Source: Harmothoe impar (Eukaryota; Annelida; Polychaeta; Phyllodocida; Polynoidae). From it: a DNA stretch of 64,000 nt. Position 1 is the first letter of the stretch, and every line of letters begins with the position of its first letter. The stretch is taken from positions 2,166,438-2,230,437 of the forward strand of contig OX381716.1 of assembly GCA_947462335.1 (NCBI GenBank), read 5' to 3'. Below, piece by piece: positions 32,159-43,079 of this stretch. The notes under the pieces were generated by a model, which worked only from the letters and a program-made list of their open reading frames with translations, ran no database searches and was not told the DNA's origin. A program made the translations under genes and the position numbers.

Positions 32159-32224
32159 AAAATTTTTTCGCACGCTCCACGCCGAAAGTCCCCCCCCCTG
32201 TTGTTAAAAAATGATCACTCCCTA
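32159..32224. mobile_element. Family E right terminus
   Basis: TTTTTTCGCACGCTCCACGC, CCCCCCCTGTTGTTAAAAAA and TGATCACTCCC match the right end of the element at 43528-43759. The left part is lost in the gap. Confidence 0.7.
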
Positions 32225-32350
32225 ATAACTGGTGATGCGTGCCCTCAATGAGTTGGTAAAGGGCTGCCTTTATGAGACTAAACATAGCAGTGTTTTCTAT
32301 TATTAGGGGCCCTTTTAAACCTTAGAAATTCATGTGTTTTTTAAAGAATA

Positions 32351-32475
32351 CCATAAAACCTGGTGTATAAGCCCAACTCGGGTATAAGCCGCACACCAAC
32401 CTTAGGGCGATCCTATAAGACGCACCAGTGATCTGAGTCACGTACTAGCCGCGGCCTATACACAAGGTTTTACGG
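32351..32475. mobile_element. Short family B MITE (internal deletion)
   Basis: CCATAAAACCTGGTGTATAA to CACAAGGTTTTACGG, flanked by TA. Only 125 bp against about 210 for full copies, lacking the central part. Confidence 0.85.
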
Positions 32476-32769
32476 TAACTGCTCTATTTTACTGCAAAAT
32501 TCGTTTTTGATAACTGAGAACGCAGGTTAAGCCCCCTTTAAAGTCTGAGTGCACTCCTTCCACCCCGCCCCCCTCCCCCCTTCACCCCCCCCCCCCCCCC
32601 CCCTGCCCGTATGCGGCTATTAGCTCACGTAGTTACACACTTTGCCGCCGTCAGCCCGGGCCGTGAGGCGCACAACGCCCCCATTTTTATACTACTACCC
32701 CGCAACAATGGCCGCATTCTGATTCACGGGCACTCTGTCCAAATGGTAACGTGCAATTAAAGTAAACAC

Positions 32770-33640
32770 TTCCTGGGGAGATAGAGAGATAAACAGAGAG
32801 CGAGAGAGAGAGAAAATATAGACGCCAGAGACCGGCACAGAGAGAGACAGAGAGACAAAGATAGAGAGAAACAGACAAGGAGAGAGACAGACAGAGAGGC
32901 AGAAAAACATAGAGGGAGACAGAGACACAGGGAAAGGACAGATGTAAAACCAAAGTGTGTGGGGGAGAGAGAGACACAGCCAGACAGACAGACACAGCCA
33001 GACATAGAGACAGAGAGACAGACATAGGCAGACAGAGCTATACAGAGACAGACGGAGACAGACACAGCCAGACAGACAGATACAGACAGAGACAGACAGA
33101 GCTATACAGAGACAGACGGAGACAGACAGAGACAGACAGAGACAGACAGGAGACAGACAGAGACAGACAGAGACAGAGACAGACAGGAGACAGACAGAGA
33201 CAGACAGAGACAGAGACAGACAGAGACAGACAGAGACAGACGGAGACAGACAGAGGCAGACAGAGGCAGACAGAGACAGACGGAGACAGACAGAGACTAA
33301 GGGAGACAGACAGAGACTAACAGAGACAGACAGAGACAGACAGAGGCAGCCGGAGACAGACGGACAGGAACTGAGCCGTAAGATGGCCGGCATAGACGTA
33401 GAGTGACACTTATAGAGGGGCAGATACCACAGAGACAGACAGAGAGACAGACAGACAGAGACACAGAGAGACAGACAGAGACACAGCCAGACTGAGAGAC
33501 AGACGGAGACAGACAGAGACAGACAGAGACAGCCAGAGACTAACAGAGACAGACGGACAGGAAGGGAGCAGTAAGGTGGCCGGCATGGACTTCGAGTGAC
33601 ACTTATAGACAGACAGATACCACAGAGACAAACAGAGATA
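32770..33640. repeat. (AGAC)n/(AGACAG)n microsatellite with an embedded duplication
   Basis: Purine-rich GACAGACAGAGACAGACAGA tract. On the minus strand it gives spurious Ser/Leu/Val/Cys-rich frames of up to about 300 codons. Two unique blocks, GGACAGGAACTGAGCCGTAA (33363) and GGACAGGAAGGGAGCAGTAA (33553), each followed by a related CGAGTGACACTTATAGA-type sequence, are copies about 190 bp apart. Confidence 0.92.
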
Positions 33641-33964
33641 TACATACACGACTAGAAGGAGAGCTATTTCTGTTAGTGTTCCTACATCAATAACTCCCCG
33701 TAGATTAGATTCATCGCCGACAGGTCCCCTTTTTACCCCGTTACCTTTGTACTGACAACTCAAAGACAAAAACATGATTAGACGCTACCCCTGCGTCCAT
33801 CTCAATCCACCGTCGGCAGACAGTTCACTTTGGCCCTCCACTCCAATGGTCCACATACGCCAATTACGCCATGTAGATTGAAATATGCCATTGCGTATAC
33901 ACCATTCCATTCAAATATTTGAATTGGGATATAAACAAAAAATTCTGAAAGTTAGAAAAATATT

Positions 33965-34098
33965 GGTCATGTTTACATCTGGAGCTTGCAGCTTGTTCCT
34001 GGCCACCTATGGTGTTTGATATCCAGCTCAATCTCGTGAAGGATTCCGAGAACAGAACTAACATGGCCGCCCACATGGAGTCACCAGAACGATTGCTA
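33965..34098. repeat. Family G fragment, reverse orientation
   Basis: CTTGTTCCTGGCCACC, CTCAATCTCGTGAAGG, GAACAGAACTAACATGGCCG and ACCAGAACGATTGCTATA are reverse complements of family G. It abuts the family H element. Confidence 0.6.
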
Positions 34099-34312
34099 TA
34101 CGGCACTAGCACATCCTGGTACTTCAGGTAGTTTGGGCTAAACCCTATCTCCTTATCAGGTTAATCCCCTCCTTTCACACCTGGAACAAAGGGACTGATT
34201 AGAAAAGAAATTCATCCATTATGCACCGCTCTGGAGTCGGGGGCCTAACCAAAATGCATTGCTTTGAGTCAAGATGGCGGCCCCAATAGCCTAATGTGCT
34301 AGTGCCGTATAG
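34096..34312. mobile_element. Family H element (CTATACGGCACTAG)
   Basis: CTATACGGCACTAGCACATC and ATGTGCTAGTGCCGTATAG form the TIR. The interior has TCAAGATGGCGGCCCCAATA and ATGCATTGCTTTGAG. Confidence 0.82.
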
Positions 34313-34599
34313 CCCCGCTATAAACAAATAGCGGCGCACTGATACAGTAACGTAGTTATGCAAATTAGTCACCATTTCCTGGCATGCAAATTGTACGCCC
34401 ACCTCATTTCGCTCCATACCTCTGTCTGTCATGATGCAGTTGTTTTTGTGTTGTGTAGGAATAATGCGGCATGACACTGAGAGCAGAGAATGACAGCCAT
34501 GACTTATTTCAAAACGACTGTCACCACGGCTTCTTACATCTGTCCCCCCCCCCCCCGGCCCCCACTGTCACCAGACTTATACATTGTAATCAGAAAGGC

Positions 34600-34702
34600 C
34601 GGCCTAGTGTATCAATGCAGCACTGGGGAGTTACTCGCCGGTGCTGCATTGGTTCGTCATGATGACTGTCATCTTTTAGCGACATGCGTCCTTAGAAGGT
34701 TG
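34600..34702. mobile_element. Family A right half
   Basis: TCAATGCAGCACTGGGGAGT, TACTCGCCGGTGCTGCATTG and TCATCTTTTAGCGACATGCG, ending CGTCCTTAGAAGGTT. Confidence 0.72.
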
Positions 34703-34884
34703 TAAGGAGCGGGGAGGGGGTACTGACTGCTGATTGGTGGAAGGATGAGAGAGGAGGTAAAGGCTTAAAGTCCTGTCTAAAGATGAAAGCGGCCGTTAAG
34801 CGTTAGTCAATACTGACTCTGTGTATGAAGCTGACATTAGTCAATATAGCTGATGGTCTGAGAAGATGACAGGGGACCGTGCGG

Positions 34885-35199
34885 GTATACCTTATGTCAG
34901 ACTAGCTGGCCGCCAATAGGATTTCTTAATGAGAGCACAGCAGGGTAAGGGCATCAGATATTACAGCAACTGGAGGAGGTCACCCACATCACTGCCTGAA
35001 TCATACAATGACCACTGAAGGTTGTAAAAGATGAGCTTAATTGGCCTGTTTCCAGGGGTATAGTTTATCAGTAGCCGGTGTCAATGTGAAATATACTAGA
35101 TTGCAGGGAGTCGTATCTATGTTTTAATTGATACCAGAAATTGAGATAATAATGACCTCACAGTCAGGGTCCTCGCCAGGAAGTCTGACATGAGGTATA
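34885..35199. mobile_element. Family I element, diverged copy
   Basis: GTATACCTTATGTCAGACT at the left and AGTCTGACATGAGGTATA at the right are inverted. The interior AATAATGACCTCACAGTC and CCTCGCCAGGAAG match 25914-26226. Confidence 0.75.
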
Positions 35200-35479
35200 G
35201 GAGACAGGAAGCCCAGTGTGGGTACAAGGCAGGGGCTGTGAGATATTATTGATTCTATGAAAGCATTTAGATATTCAAATTTACAGTATTGGCCCACTTT
35301 AGCTCTTTAAGGCTGCAAAGAGTAATAATGTGTGATTTCTAACATCTCTAATATTTCAAGTAGCTTGTACAGCATTGATGAAAGGGCCTGCATGCAAACC
35401 TCCCCCTCAGTTTGTGTATGCACATAGTAACCAAATGTCAAGTAGTGGACTGACCTACGGGGTACAATCTACTGTAGTT

Positions 35480-35975
35480 TTACAGCACGTACTTGCAGCT
35501 TTACAGTAGATTCTACTGTACACCTACAATAAACTGTACACGTACAGCGATTTTACTGTTTACCTACAGTAAACTGAACACCTACAGTAGATTCTACTGT
35601 GTACCTACAGTAAACTGAACACCTACAGTAGATTCTACTGTACACCTACAATAAACTGTACACGTACAGCAGATTTTACTGTTTACCTACAGTAAACTAA
35701 ACACCTACAGTAGATTCTACTGTACACCTACAATAAACTGTACACGTACAGCAGATTTTACTGTTTACCTACAATAAACTGTACACCTACAGCAGATTTT
35801 ACTGTTTACCTACAATAAACTGTACACGTACAGCAGATTTTACTGTTTACCTACAATAAACTGTACATGTACAGCAGATTTTACTGTTTACCTACAATAA
35901 ACTGTACATGTACAGCAGATTCTACTGTTTACTTACAGTAAACTGAACACCTACAGTTGATTCTACTGTACCCCT
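35480..35975. repeat. Minisatellite, 41-bp unit, about 12 copies
   Basis: The unit is CCTACAATAAACTGTACACG, TACAGCAGATTTTACTGTTT, A. The left copies differ (CAGTAAACTGAACACC, CAGTAGATTCTACTG). It is rich in short GTA/TAC palindromes. Confidence 0.93.
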
Positions 35976-36884
35976 ACAAAAAAGGTTTTAATTTATCGAT
36001 GACACAGACCATAGAATACGGGTAATATTCCGTATTCCATAGAGGAATATGGAGTAGTACTTCAGCAGAGTTAGTCTCATATTCAGCCAGCAATAAACCA
36101 CTTAGAGTGAGAGCTGTATAAACCATTGCTGCCTGACTTCCCGCCTCCTCCTGAGCTCCTCCTGCCCCCTTCATAACCCAGCTAACCAACCCTGCAGGCC
36201 CCTGCCCCTCTAGCCGCCCCTCACCACACCCACCACACCATGGGCGTTACCTGCTACCACCCAGAACTCCCCCAACACACCCAGACCCCCCTCCTCCCCC
36301 CATAGACTGGTTATCATACAGCTCAGGTTGGGCAGCAGTTTGTACCAGACAGGGGGGGGGGGGGTGTAGGGGTGGTGAGGTGATGTATGGAGGGAGCTGC
36401 CCCCTCCTCACTGGGAATGTCATACATGTCCCTCTGGGTGAATACTTACATTTTGTCCAATTACTTGGTGGACCCTGTGGTCCAGCATTGTCATGATAAT
36501 TTAGTGTTTTCTGGACTGAAATTTTCTTATGTTATATTCTGTGTCATTTCTTGTATTAAAACTTGTGAAATACAGGTCTTCATTCTACTTGTGGGATTTA
36601 CTTGTAAAACTCAGGAAATACATGTTACCTTTGAACATGTCACTAGGAACGTTCATGATGCTCAAGAGTCTCCTGTGTCCATCTTGTGTATACAGCTTAT
36701 AAATGTGTTTCCAGGGAAATGCGAACATTTCTAACTTGTGTGATTCTTGAGTTCTGTTTGCAGCTTTGGTTTGAATATGGGGGTGTTAGTCCAGATCCAG
36801 AAGTCTATCCCTTTAAATGACCCTAGTCCAGGGTGTACCCCCCCCCCCCTCCCACACACCCTCACACATGTCGCTGGGTGGGCC

Positions 36885-36917
36885 GGTCACGTGACCCTGA
36901 GGGAGGGCTCTAATTGG
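36885..36917 (+). promoter_or_regulatory. E-box palindrome and inverted CCAAT box upstream of the ZMAT3-like start
   Basis: GGTCACGTGACC (36885-36896) is a 12-bp perfect palindrome containing a CACGTG E-box of the USF/TFE type. ATTGG (36913-36917) is an inverted CCAAT box. Both lie within 65 bp of the proposed ATG at 36947, in a locally CpG-richer patch. The motif meaning is established knowledge; promoter use is inference. Confidence 0.4.
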
Positions 36918-36946
36918 TGGAGGCGGCGCCTGGCGGTGTCCGTGTA

Positions 36947-36959
36947 ATGTCACCTGCAG
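36947..36959 (+). CDS. ZMAT3: Probable first coding exon of the ZMAT3-like gene (13 coding nt)
   Basis: ATG TCA CCT GCA G followed by a strong donor, CAG|GTGAGC (36957-36965). The ATG is the first Met after an in-frame TAA at 36911. The exon contributes Met-Ser-Pro-Ala plus one base of a Gly codon. That phase is exactly what the acceptor at 40657 needs, giving the N-terminus MSPAGYPQCYPTP when joined. An E-box and CCAAT motif lie just upstream. The implied intron, 36960-40657, is 3,698 bp, begins GT and ends AG. This is an inference from phase, splice-site quality and promoter context. Other 5' exons or a different first exon are possible, and a transcript would decide. Confidence 0.5.
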
Positions 36960-37590
36960 GTGAGCGGCCCATCTCTCACCCTCCTGTGGGGGCCTCCCAA
37001 CCCCCTTTTTATCTCCAGGGGGGGGGGGGGGGTACTCATGTCTGAAATGGATACTCACTGTTAAATGACCCTTGGAAGCGGTGGCGGTGGGTCTTAACAT
37101 TTGAGGGCGGTGACTCTCGCAACCATCAAACTTAAGGGTGGTAGAGTAGGGACAGTTTTTAGGTCTAGTAACATATAAATGATAAAATGTAAAGAAATTA
37201 ATTTTTATGCATGTCTACTGCACTATTTGCATTAGGAACTATAGATAATTTCACAGGGGTCCCTGAAATAACAGGCGGCTTATCCATAAGGAATCAAGGG
37301 GCGGGGGCCTGGCAGCCCCTGTTTTTATGGCAGGTGGTAGTTTGGCAGTCGGTGGGTACCATCTTAGAATGAGTACCCCCTGGCCCTCCTCACCTCCTCC
37401 AGTGCACCCCCCCCTGTAGAGTTACCCCCTGGAGGACGGCCTAACCACCTTCACATGCCCCTCCCTGCCACTCCCCCACCTCCTCCCATCTCCTCAACCA
37501 GCGTTATAATCGTGGCCAGACTCCCTCCACAAGCTCATCCCAGCACTAGGTTATGGGTCCTGGTGACCACTGGCCTCTTCCACCACTATA

Positions 37591-37932
37591 GTCAAGACTG
37601 GAGAATTTGGCGAAGCCGCCAAAGAGAAACTTAATTGATAAAACTGCAGGGGGTCATTAGGAGAGTGTAACCCTTCCAGGAGGGATACCCCTAAATGTCC
37701 TGTGGTAATCTTTATTACCTCCAGGGTCCACTATCTCTCATAAATGACCACTATAAACCTGTGATGTCTAAGAGTGTGATTGTCAGAATAGGGTGAGTTG
37801 CTCTTAAATGAACATTTAAATGGGCTGTTGACAAGGTGTGAGGTGATGGTATCTGATGTAAATGAGCTAAGACCTAAAATTGAGGATTACGACCTCTCAG
37901 AGGGGAGTCTCGCCAAATTCTCCGGTCTTGAC
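37591..37932. mobile_element. Family P element in the intron, TATA target duplication
   Basis: GTCAAGACTGGAGAATTTGG and CCAAATTCTCCGGTCTTGAC are inverted termini of about 23 bp. The flanks TATA/TATA look like a 4-bp duplication. The interior (AACTGCAGGGGGTCATTAGG, CAGGGTCCACTATC, TAAATGACCACT) is shared with 45292-45618. It lies in the proposed intron of the ZMAT3-like gene. Confidence 0.87.
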
Positions 37933-38064
37933 TATAGGGATCCTGGAAATGAAATATATCAACTGCTTTCTGAAATTTATTTTGTTGAGTTTGTGCTGAC
38001 CAGCACCTGCCGCTACTGGGTTGCTCAGTGTGTGCTATGGGGGTTGACCCCTAAATTTGACACA

Positions 38065-38240
38065 GCAACATGGCCTTTTTTTAAAGTCGACATGCGACAT
38101 GAGGGCTAGTGACATGCAACATGAGCCTTAAAAAGTTAGTGACAGGGGATACAGATATTTCTTAAAATTGGCATAAATATGCGACATAGACATGCGACAT
38201 GGCCATTTCTTAAAATTGACATGTGACATCGGGACCCCCC
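38065..38240. repeat. Family F block, reverse orientation
   Basis: AAAGTCGACATGCGACATGA, CATGCGACATGGCCATTTCT and TAAAATTGACATGTGACATC are reverse complements of the CATGTCGC/AAGAAATG repeats at 19270-19640 and 31597-31735. Confidence 0.65.
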
Positions 38241-38371
38241 CTACCGTACCCCCTGTACTGGGTGCTGGACAGGGTTACAGGTCTCCACCCCCCCCCCCCC
38301 CCGGGGACTGTGCTAACCTCTTCCACATGTTCCCTACAACCCCCTCACTACTCCCCCAACCTCTACACTTA

Positions 38372-38593
38372 CCGTAAAACCTTGCATACAAGCCTAACTC
38401 GCGTATAAGCCGCACCCCAACTTTTGACCGATTCTATAAGCCACAGCACCCATCTGATTATGGTGACTTTAGAACTGTACCATAGTGGCAAAAACTCACG
38501 CATAAGCCATGTACCCCGACCATCGGCCGATGCTATAAGCCGCACTGCAGATCTGACTCGCGTACTAGCTGCGGCTTGTACACAAAGTTTTAC
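38372..38593. mobile_element. Family B MITE in the intron
   Basis: CCGTAAAACCTTGCATACAA to TGTACACAAAGTTTTAC. Full-length interior with AACTCGCGTATAAGCCGCAC, TTAGAACTGTACCATAGTGG and GACTCGCGTACTAGCTGCGG. The last base pairs of the right terminus are lost. Confidence 0.85.
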
Positions 38594-39815
38594 CTCCTCC
38601 ACTCCCACTAACTAAACTTCTTGTATAACTTACTTTGAGATGCAGGTATATCTTTAGCCAACACTTGTACTGGTGCTTGGCAGAAGACTAATGTTGTGTG
38701 AGTGCATGATGACTCTGGTGAGCCAGGCTGTGGGGCAAATGTTGGGTCCTGATGATACCACACCAACTTGTCACTGGTACCCATCCAACACAGTGAGTTC
38801 ACTGGGAACCAGCTCAGGCCACACTTTAAAAAAAAGTCTGTTTCCTAGCGGTGGGATTTCTTATCCAGGCCAGCCGCCCTAACTTATCTCTTTGAACTGT
38901 CCGGCTATGGTGACAGCTGTAATATGAGCTGATATGGGTCTGACAAAAGCCTAGTTCCACCATTGAAATAGTCAAGTTGAGTTATATCCAAAAAACATAC
39001 CACCCCATGATGAAGGCTAGTTATGGGCCTGGAAATGTCTAACTAAATGGCCAGAGTTGAGCTTAGACCTTAATACATAGCAGCAGCAGAACCTGGTGGA
39101 CAAACACTGAACTAGTCCTGCACCTGCAGTCTGTACAGCTGCCTGTTTCCATGGCTAACGGTCACCAAGGGAACCACTTCCGGCTGCGGCGCCGCACCCT
39201 ACTCTGATGGATGGGTGATATTAGGGGACTTTATCAAACCCGACCGTGTCTGTTCAGCACAAGGCTCAGACCTAACGCGGACATCTGGGAAATCTACAGA
39301 GTCCACGACAGCCTCATTCCTGGACGGTAATCCGGTATTATTCTCCCTTAGGAATGTCGGAGAATGAGAAATTGACCCTGACTCGGGCGGGGTGGGGCTA
39401 GAAGTGGTCTTGACCTTGCTGATGTGACCCGTAAATGACCTTGACATGGTTCATTTGGGCTTCTGTGGCAGGTATATAAATCTGCCACTGTACGGTCCAA
39501 CTCTCTTATGGGAAAAGCTTTATATATGAACCCACTCAAAAATACCTTTGTTTTCTTCATGTATATCACATTTCATATACAGATGACACCAATACCCCCC
39601 TCCCCAAAATCTCATGTCTATTACAATATGAACTTCATAGGTGGTTACAGATGTTATTTCACTCTGATTGTCGCCATTACACGTTATTCTAATATAATAG
39701 TCAGACGGGCACTAAAGAAGGCCCGAATGGCAGAGCAGTGCTAACTGTAGTTCGATAACCAGCTTTAAAAAGATCTATTTAAAAAAAAGTGACATTGCAT
39801 AATTAATCTTATTTG
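38594..39815. other. Mostly featureless intronic stretch
   Basis: The one irregularity is a CpG-richer patch at about 39180-39440 with an 82-codon minus-strand open frame (39199-39447, Ser/Thr/Pro-rich, no known domain). On the plus strand CTGTTCAG precedes a 73-bp open stretch ending GGACG|GTAATC. Neither is strong enough to call an exon. Confidence 0.35.
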
Positions 39816-40047
39816 ACCCTTTATAGATGGCATGATGCATTAATGCCTCATCCCCTTGGTCTTTATGATGCATGACTGCAGTCCTAGTGAGTAACTCACG
39901 AGGGCTGCATTCAACACGATGCCGACCCTACGGGGTTGAGACACTCCCTAATGGTCGGCATGATGCACCAATTAAGTCCCAGTGAGTCACTCACTGGAGC
40001 TGCATTGGTGCATCATGACGACAGAATGTCATCTTTTAGCGACAACT
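39816..40047. mobile_element. Family A element in the intron
   Basis: GACCCTTTATAGATGGCATG to CATCTTTTAGCGAC, with CTAGTGAGTAACTCACGAGG, GGGTTGAGACACTCCCTAAT and GTGAGTCACTCACTGGAGC. It ends about 610 bp before the zinc-finger exon. Confidence 0.8.
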
Positions 40048-40657
40048 AAAATTGATTTATGGTCTTCTTTCAGCAACTTGAAGCAACTTTAAACAACTTT
40101 GATTTCTTCTCAGATCAAACTTGCTTAAAGTCATCATTCTCTCTATACTTCTTTCCCATCATTGATGACATCATACTTGAATAGCCCCAATGCAATTGTA
40201 GGGGTTCGTGTATGTTTAATGTTCCATATGTTCTGCTGGGTGTTGGTTCCGAACCCTGTTCCGAACTTCTGTGAGTCGACGACAGGTGGGGACGCCTGTC
40301 CCGGCTCCGAGTTATGGAGAGGAGTCGCTATAGGTGGTCTGGACCGTGCATGCGTGCGAGGTCCGGCCACCTTTATATAGTCAACGTCCAGGGGAGCTTG
40401 CCACCTTGCCTTAGGCTGAAAGGTGGCTCACTGATTAAAATGGTTCTATACCTGCTTACCTGATTCATCCCAAGTTATAGCTCGGATCAAACAGAACTTG
40501 TTTAATCCAGAAATGAAGTCATCTTTTGCAACCTGTTACACCGTACCCGAACTGCCTTGACTCTTTCTTCCAATATTGTATCAAAGTAAGGGTCCTTTAC
40601 AAAATTAAAAATTAAAAGTGCTCATACTAATGTCATGTTTGTTTGTGTGTGTTTCAG

Positions 40658-41328
40658 GATACCCCCAGTGCTACCCGACGCCCACAGCTGCCGCCCCCCC
40701 GCCCGCTCTCACCGCCGCCACCCAGCCCCGCTACATCCGGCAGCCGCTGCCACCCAACCCGCCCTGCCTCCAGCAGCAGTTACCCGGTACCGGCAGCTAC
40801 CCAGTGGTACCCCCCTGTAGCAGCACTACTACTATAGACACCCGGACTCTAGTTCAGCACCAGCAGGTCACCCACAGCGACTTCCGCGCCGCTTTCCAGC
40901 AACCAGGGGCGGCCGCTGTTGCGGCGGCTTTTCTCGGCTCCCCCAGCTACCCAAAGACAAGCTTCCGGAGTACGAGCTATCACCGAGGGAACTATCCTCA
41001 AACTGCAAACTCCCCCGGTATCACTAAAGGGATTAAGCGGAAAGCTGATGAGCTGTTATCGGCGGATACTCCTAGCCCGGGGTCTAGTATAGATGGTGCC
41101 GGGAGTGGGGACGGTGACGCGGGAAGTAAAGCCGACTCGACGTCGTCGGGGGCGGGGTGTCTGCTGCAGCCCTTGTACTGTAAGGTGTGTCGCGTCACGC
41201 TGAACGCACCCGCACAGGCCAAACAACACTACGAGGGCAAGAACCACTCCAAGAAGATGCGGCTGTACGACGACGATGACGACGACAAGGATAAAACTAC
41301 CGGGTCAGACGCCAGCGGGTCAGATAAG
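40658..41328 (+). CDS. ZMAT3: ZMAT3/ZNF385-class zinc-finger protein, internal coding exon
   Basis: This 671-bp exon encodes residues 5-228 in the two-exon model. Acceptor: TACTAAT branch-like motif (40627-40633), a T/GT-rich tract, then TTTCAG at 40652-40657. Donor: AAG|GTAAGG at 41329. Residues about 5-55 are Pro/Ala/Gln/Tyr-rich, and about 100-178 are Ser/Gly-rich with a nuclear-localisation-like KRK at 131-133. A matrin/U1-type C2H2 finger spans residues 179-201 (C-x2-C-x12-H-x5-H; Cys179, Cys182, His195, His201), with the family signature VTLNAPAQAKQHYEGKNH. Six Asp follow at 209-214. ZMAT3 (Wig-1) and ZNF385 proteins are nuclear RNA-binding proteins with several such fingers, so more fingers should lie in unseen 3' exons. 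The finger most resembles ZMAT3 finger 1; the long Pro/Ser-rich N-terminus is longer than I expect for ZMAT3, so ZNF385 cannot be excluded. GC is clearly higher than in the flanks, as expected for coding DNA. Confidence 0.87.
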
Positions 41329-41940
41329 GTAAGGTCAAGGCCATTTCCAAGGTCATTTCTACAAGTCCCAAGGTCAATATCTTCACTGTGTATTATGTTT
41401 TGTATTTCAGGTTTATTTCAGGTTGCTTATGTTTTGAGAGAGCTGTAGTTTAGATGTATATCCTAAGGGCATTTGTGCTTTAGTGCCATTTCTGTGGTAT
41501 AATGGCCCGTGGTATTATCTTTTGAGGGTTAGTGGCAAATTTGTGGCGTAAGGGCCCCACAGGCCTTACTACTGTAAGAATATGAGAATCCTATTAAATG
41601 GTATTCAATGGGTTGCATTGAATACGGCCCTCTCTTACTTAACCAAAGTAAAGCTTGTAATTCAAACAAACTAAATGCATTTCGTCTACATTGAAGGGGG
41701 AATGCTGGGGTAAAGGCTTGTACCAATGTAATGTGAATGTTAGAGCATATATATATAAGTGAATGTACCGTTGCGATGCAGTGCAGGTCTTGTATATTGG
41801 AGTGGTGGGTTTGTTATGACATAAGCTGCCATATGCAGCAGGGGGGAATGTCTGTAACCTTCTGACACATAGTCTACATGTGTGTCTAACATAAGGACCG
41901 CCACTGGAATCCTTCACCCTCACCAAGGCCAAATTAAAAA
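41329..41940 (+). other. Start of the downstream intron
   Basis: Opens with the donor GTAAGG and then GGTCAAGG/AAGGTCA repeats (41331-41372). No further exon is recognised up to the end of the window, so this intron may exceed 20 kb or the gene may end with unrecognised exons. Confidence 0.5.
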
Positions 41941-41944
41941 GTTT

Positions 41945-42225
41945 GTTTCAGGTAATATGCGCAGAGAGTCTAGGGTCAGTAGGTCAGATTTCTTTTTTTT
42001 TTACAATTTCTTTTTACAGCCCCTCTATGATACCTTTAAATTGAACAAAAAGTGTAAAAATAGGGGGGGGGAATCAAAATTTTTGTTAACCTAAAATTGA
42101 CCCCCAAAAGTTTTTTAAAATATAAAGATTCAAAATTGCATAAAAAATGTAGGGTCGGCCCTGTTTTGATAGGGTCGGTCGGGTAACCGAAAACAAACCT
42201 TTTTTTGACCTAACATAAGGACGGC
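41945..42225. mobile_element. Family J element
   Basis: TCTAGGGTCAGTAGGTCAG and a poly-T at the left, AGGGTCGGTCGGGTAACCGA with AAACAAACCTTTTTTTGACC at the right, in the family J orientation. Confidence 0.6.
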
Positions 42226-42409
42226 TACTTCCATCCTTCATCCTACCTGGTGGTGTGTTTAACTGAGCAGCTCCCTAATTGTCAGTGACAGTAAAACAGG
42301 TTAGTGGTGTATATTTACACCTGGATAACATACCAGCGTCTGTCACATACCTCATAGTACAGGGGGCAGCAGCCAGGGGGCAGCACCAGATGGCGCTATA
42401 GGGCAATTT

Positions 42410-42780
42410 CCCAACAGATTCTCTCATTCGTTTCTACCCGCACTACTTTCTTCTCTGCCAAAACCCCGCGGATCATAACAAAAACTTACCTACGCCATAC
42501 TTTTGAAATATGCATTTTTAGCGATAGGAATTGATTTAATTGTCTAAAGGGAGGTTTGGAGTATAATTGTTAAAAATGACAACAGTATTGGTCATAGTTT
42601 TATGGGGAAAATCGGACATATTCCTGGGAACTATTTTTGGTGTATGGAAATGGCAGTTTGCGAACGGGAAAGGAGAGCAGATAAGTAGTACCGTTTTCAC
42701 CACCTCTTCCACAAAAGATTTCCTGAAGTCCGCATGTTTTGCCAAAGTCTTATTTGAGACTGTGCTGGGAGAATGGCTAT
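42410..42780. mobile_element. Family K element (TTCCCAACAGATTCT / TGTGCTGGGAGA)
   Basis: Left TTTCCCAACAGATTCTCTCA, right TTATTTGAGACTGTGCTGGG; these are imperfect inverted ends. The interior AAAGATTTCCTGAAGTCC and GCCAAAGTCTTATTTGAG is shared with 59608-59820. The overlapping 71-codon frame is explained by this repeat. Confidence 0.65.
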
Positions 42781-42865
42781 AGGGATGGGGCTGAGGGGAT
42801 GGTTAACTGTAAATGTATTTTATTTTGCACTGTACACAGATTTTGAGATCTGCTAACTCAATATA

Positions 42866-43075
42866 TATATTGTATAGTTCTCCTGCACCTCACAAAGAAC
42901 CCTACAGTGAGGAGCCACACTGTGAACCTGTACCCAAGGGTTATTGCACGCTGCCCTCGCATATGGTACTCCCATAGGCTTAACCTTGATAGATTGTATG
43001 CACCATGTAATGACACATATATTGTATAGTTCCCCTGCGCCTCATGGAATAACCCGACAGTGAGGTAACTACACA
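42866..43075. repeat. Direct duplication about 151 bp apart
   Basis: ATATATTGTATAGTTCTCCT with TGCACCTCAC at 42866 and ATATATTGTATAGTTCCCCT with TGCGCCTCAT at 43017; both continue into ACAGTGAGG. The second copy runs into the 68-bp array. Confidence 0.7.
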
Positions 43076-43079
43076 GTGC

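Noticed and set aside
32695..33645. 316-codon minus-strand Ser/Leu/Val/Cys-rich frame
   Set aside because: It is the translation of an (AGAC)n/(AGACAG)n microsatellite; other minus frames there give similar peptides.
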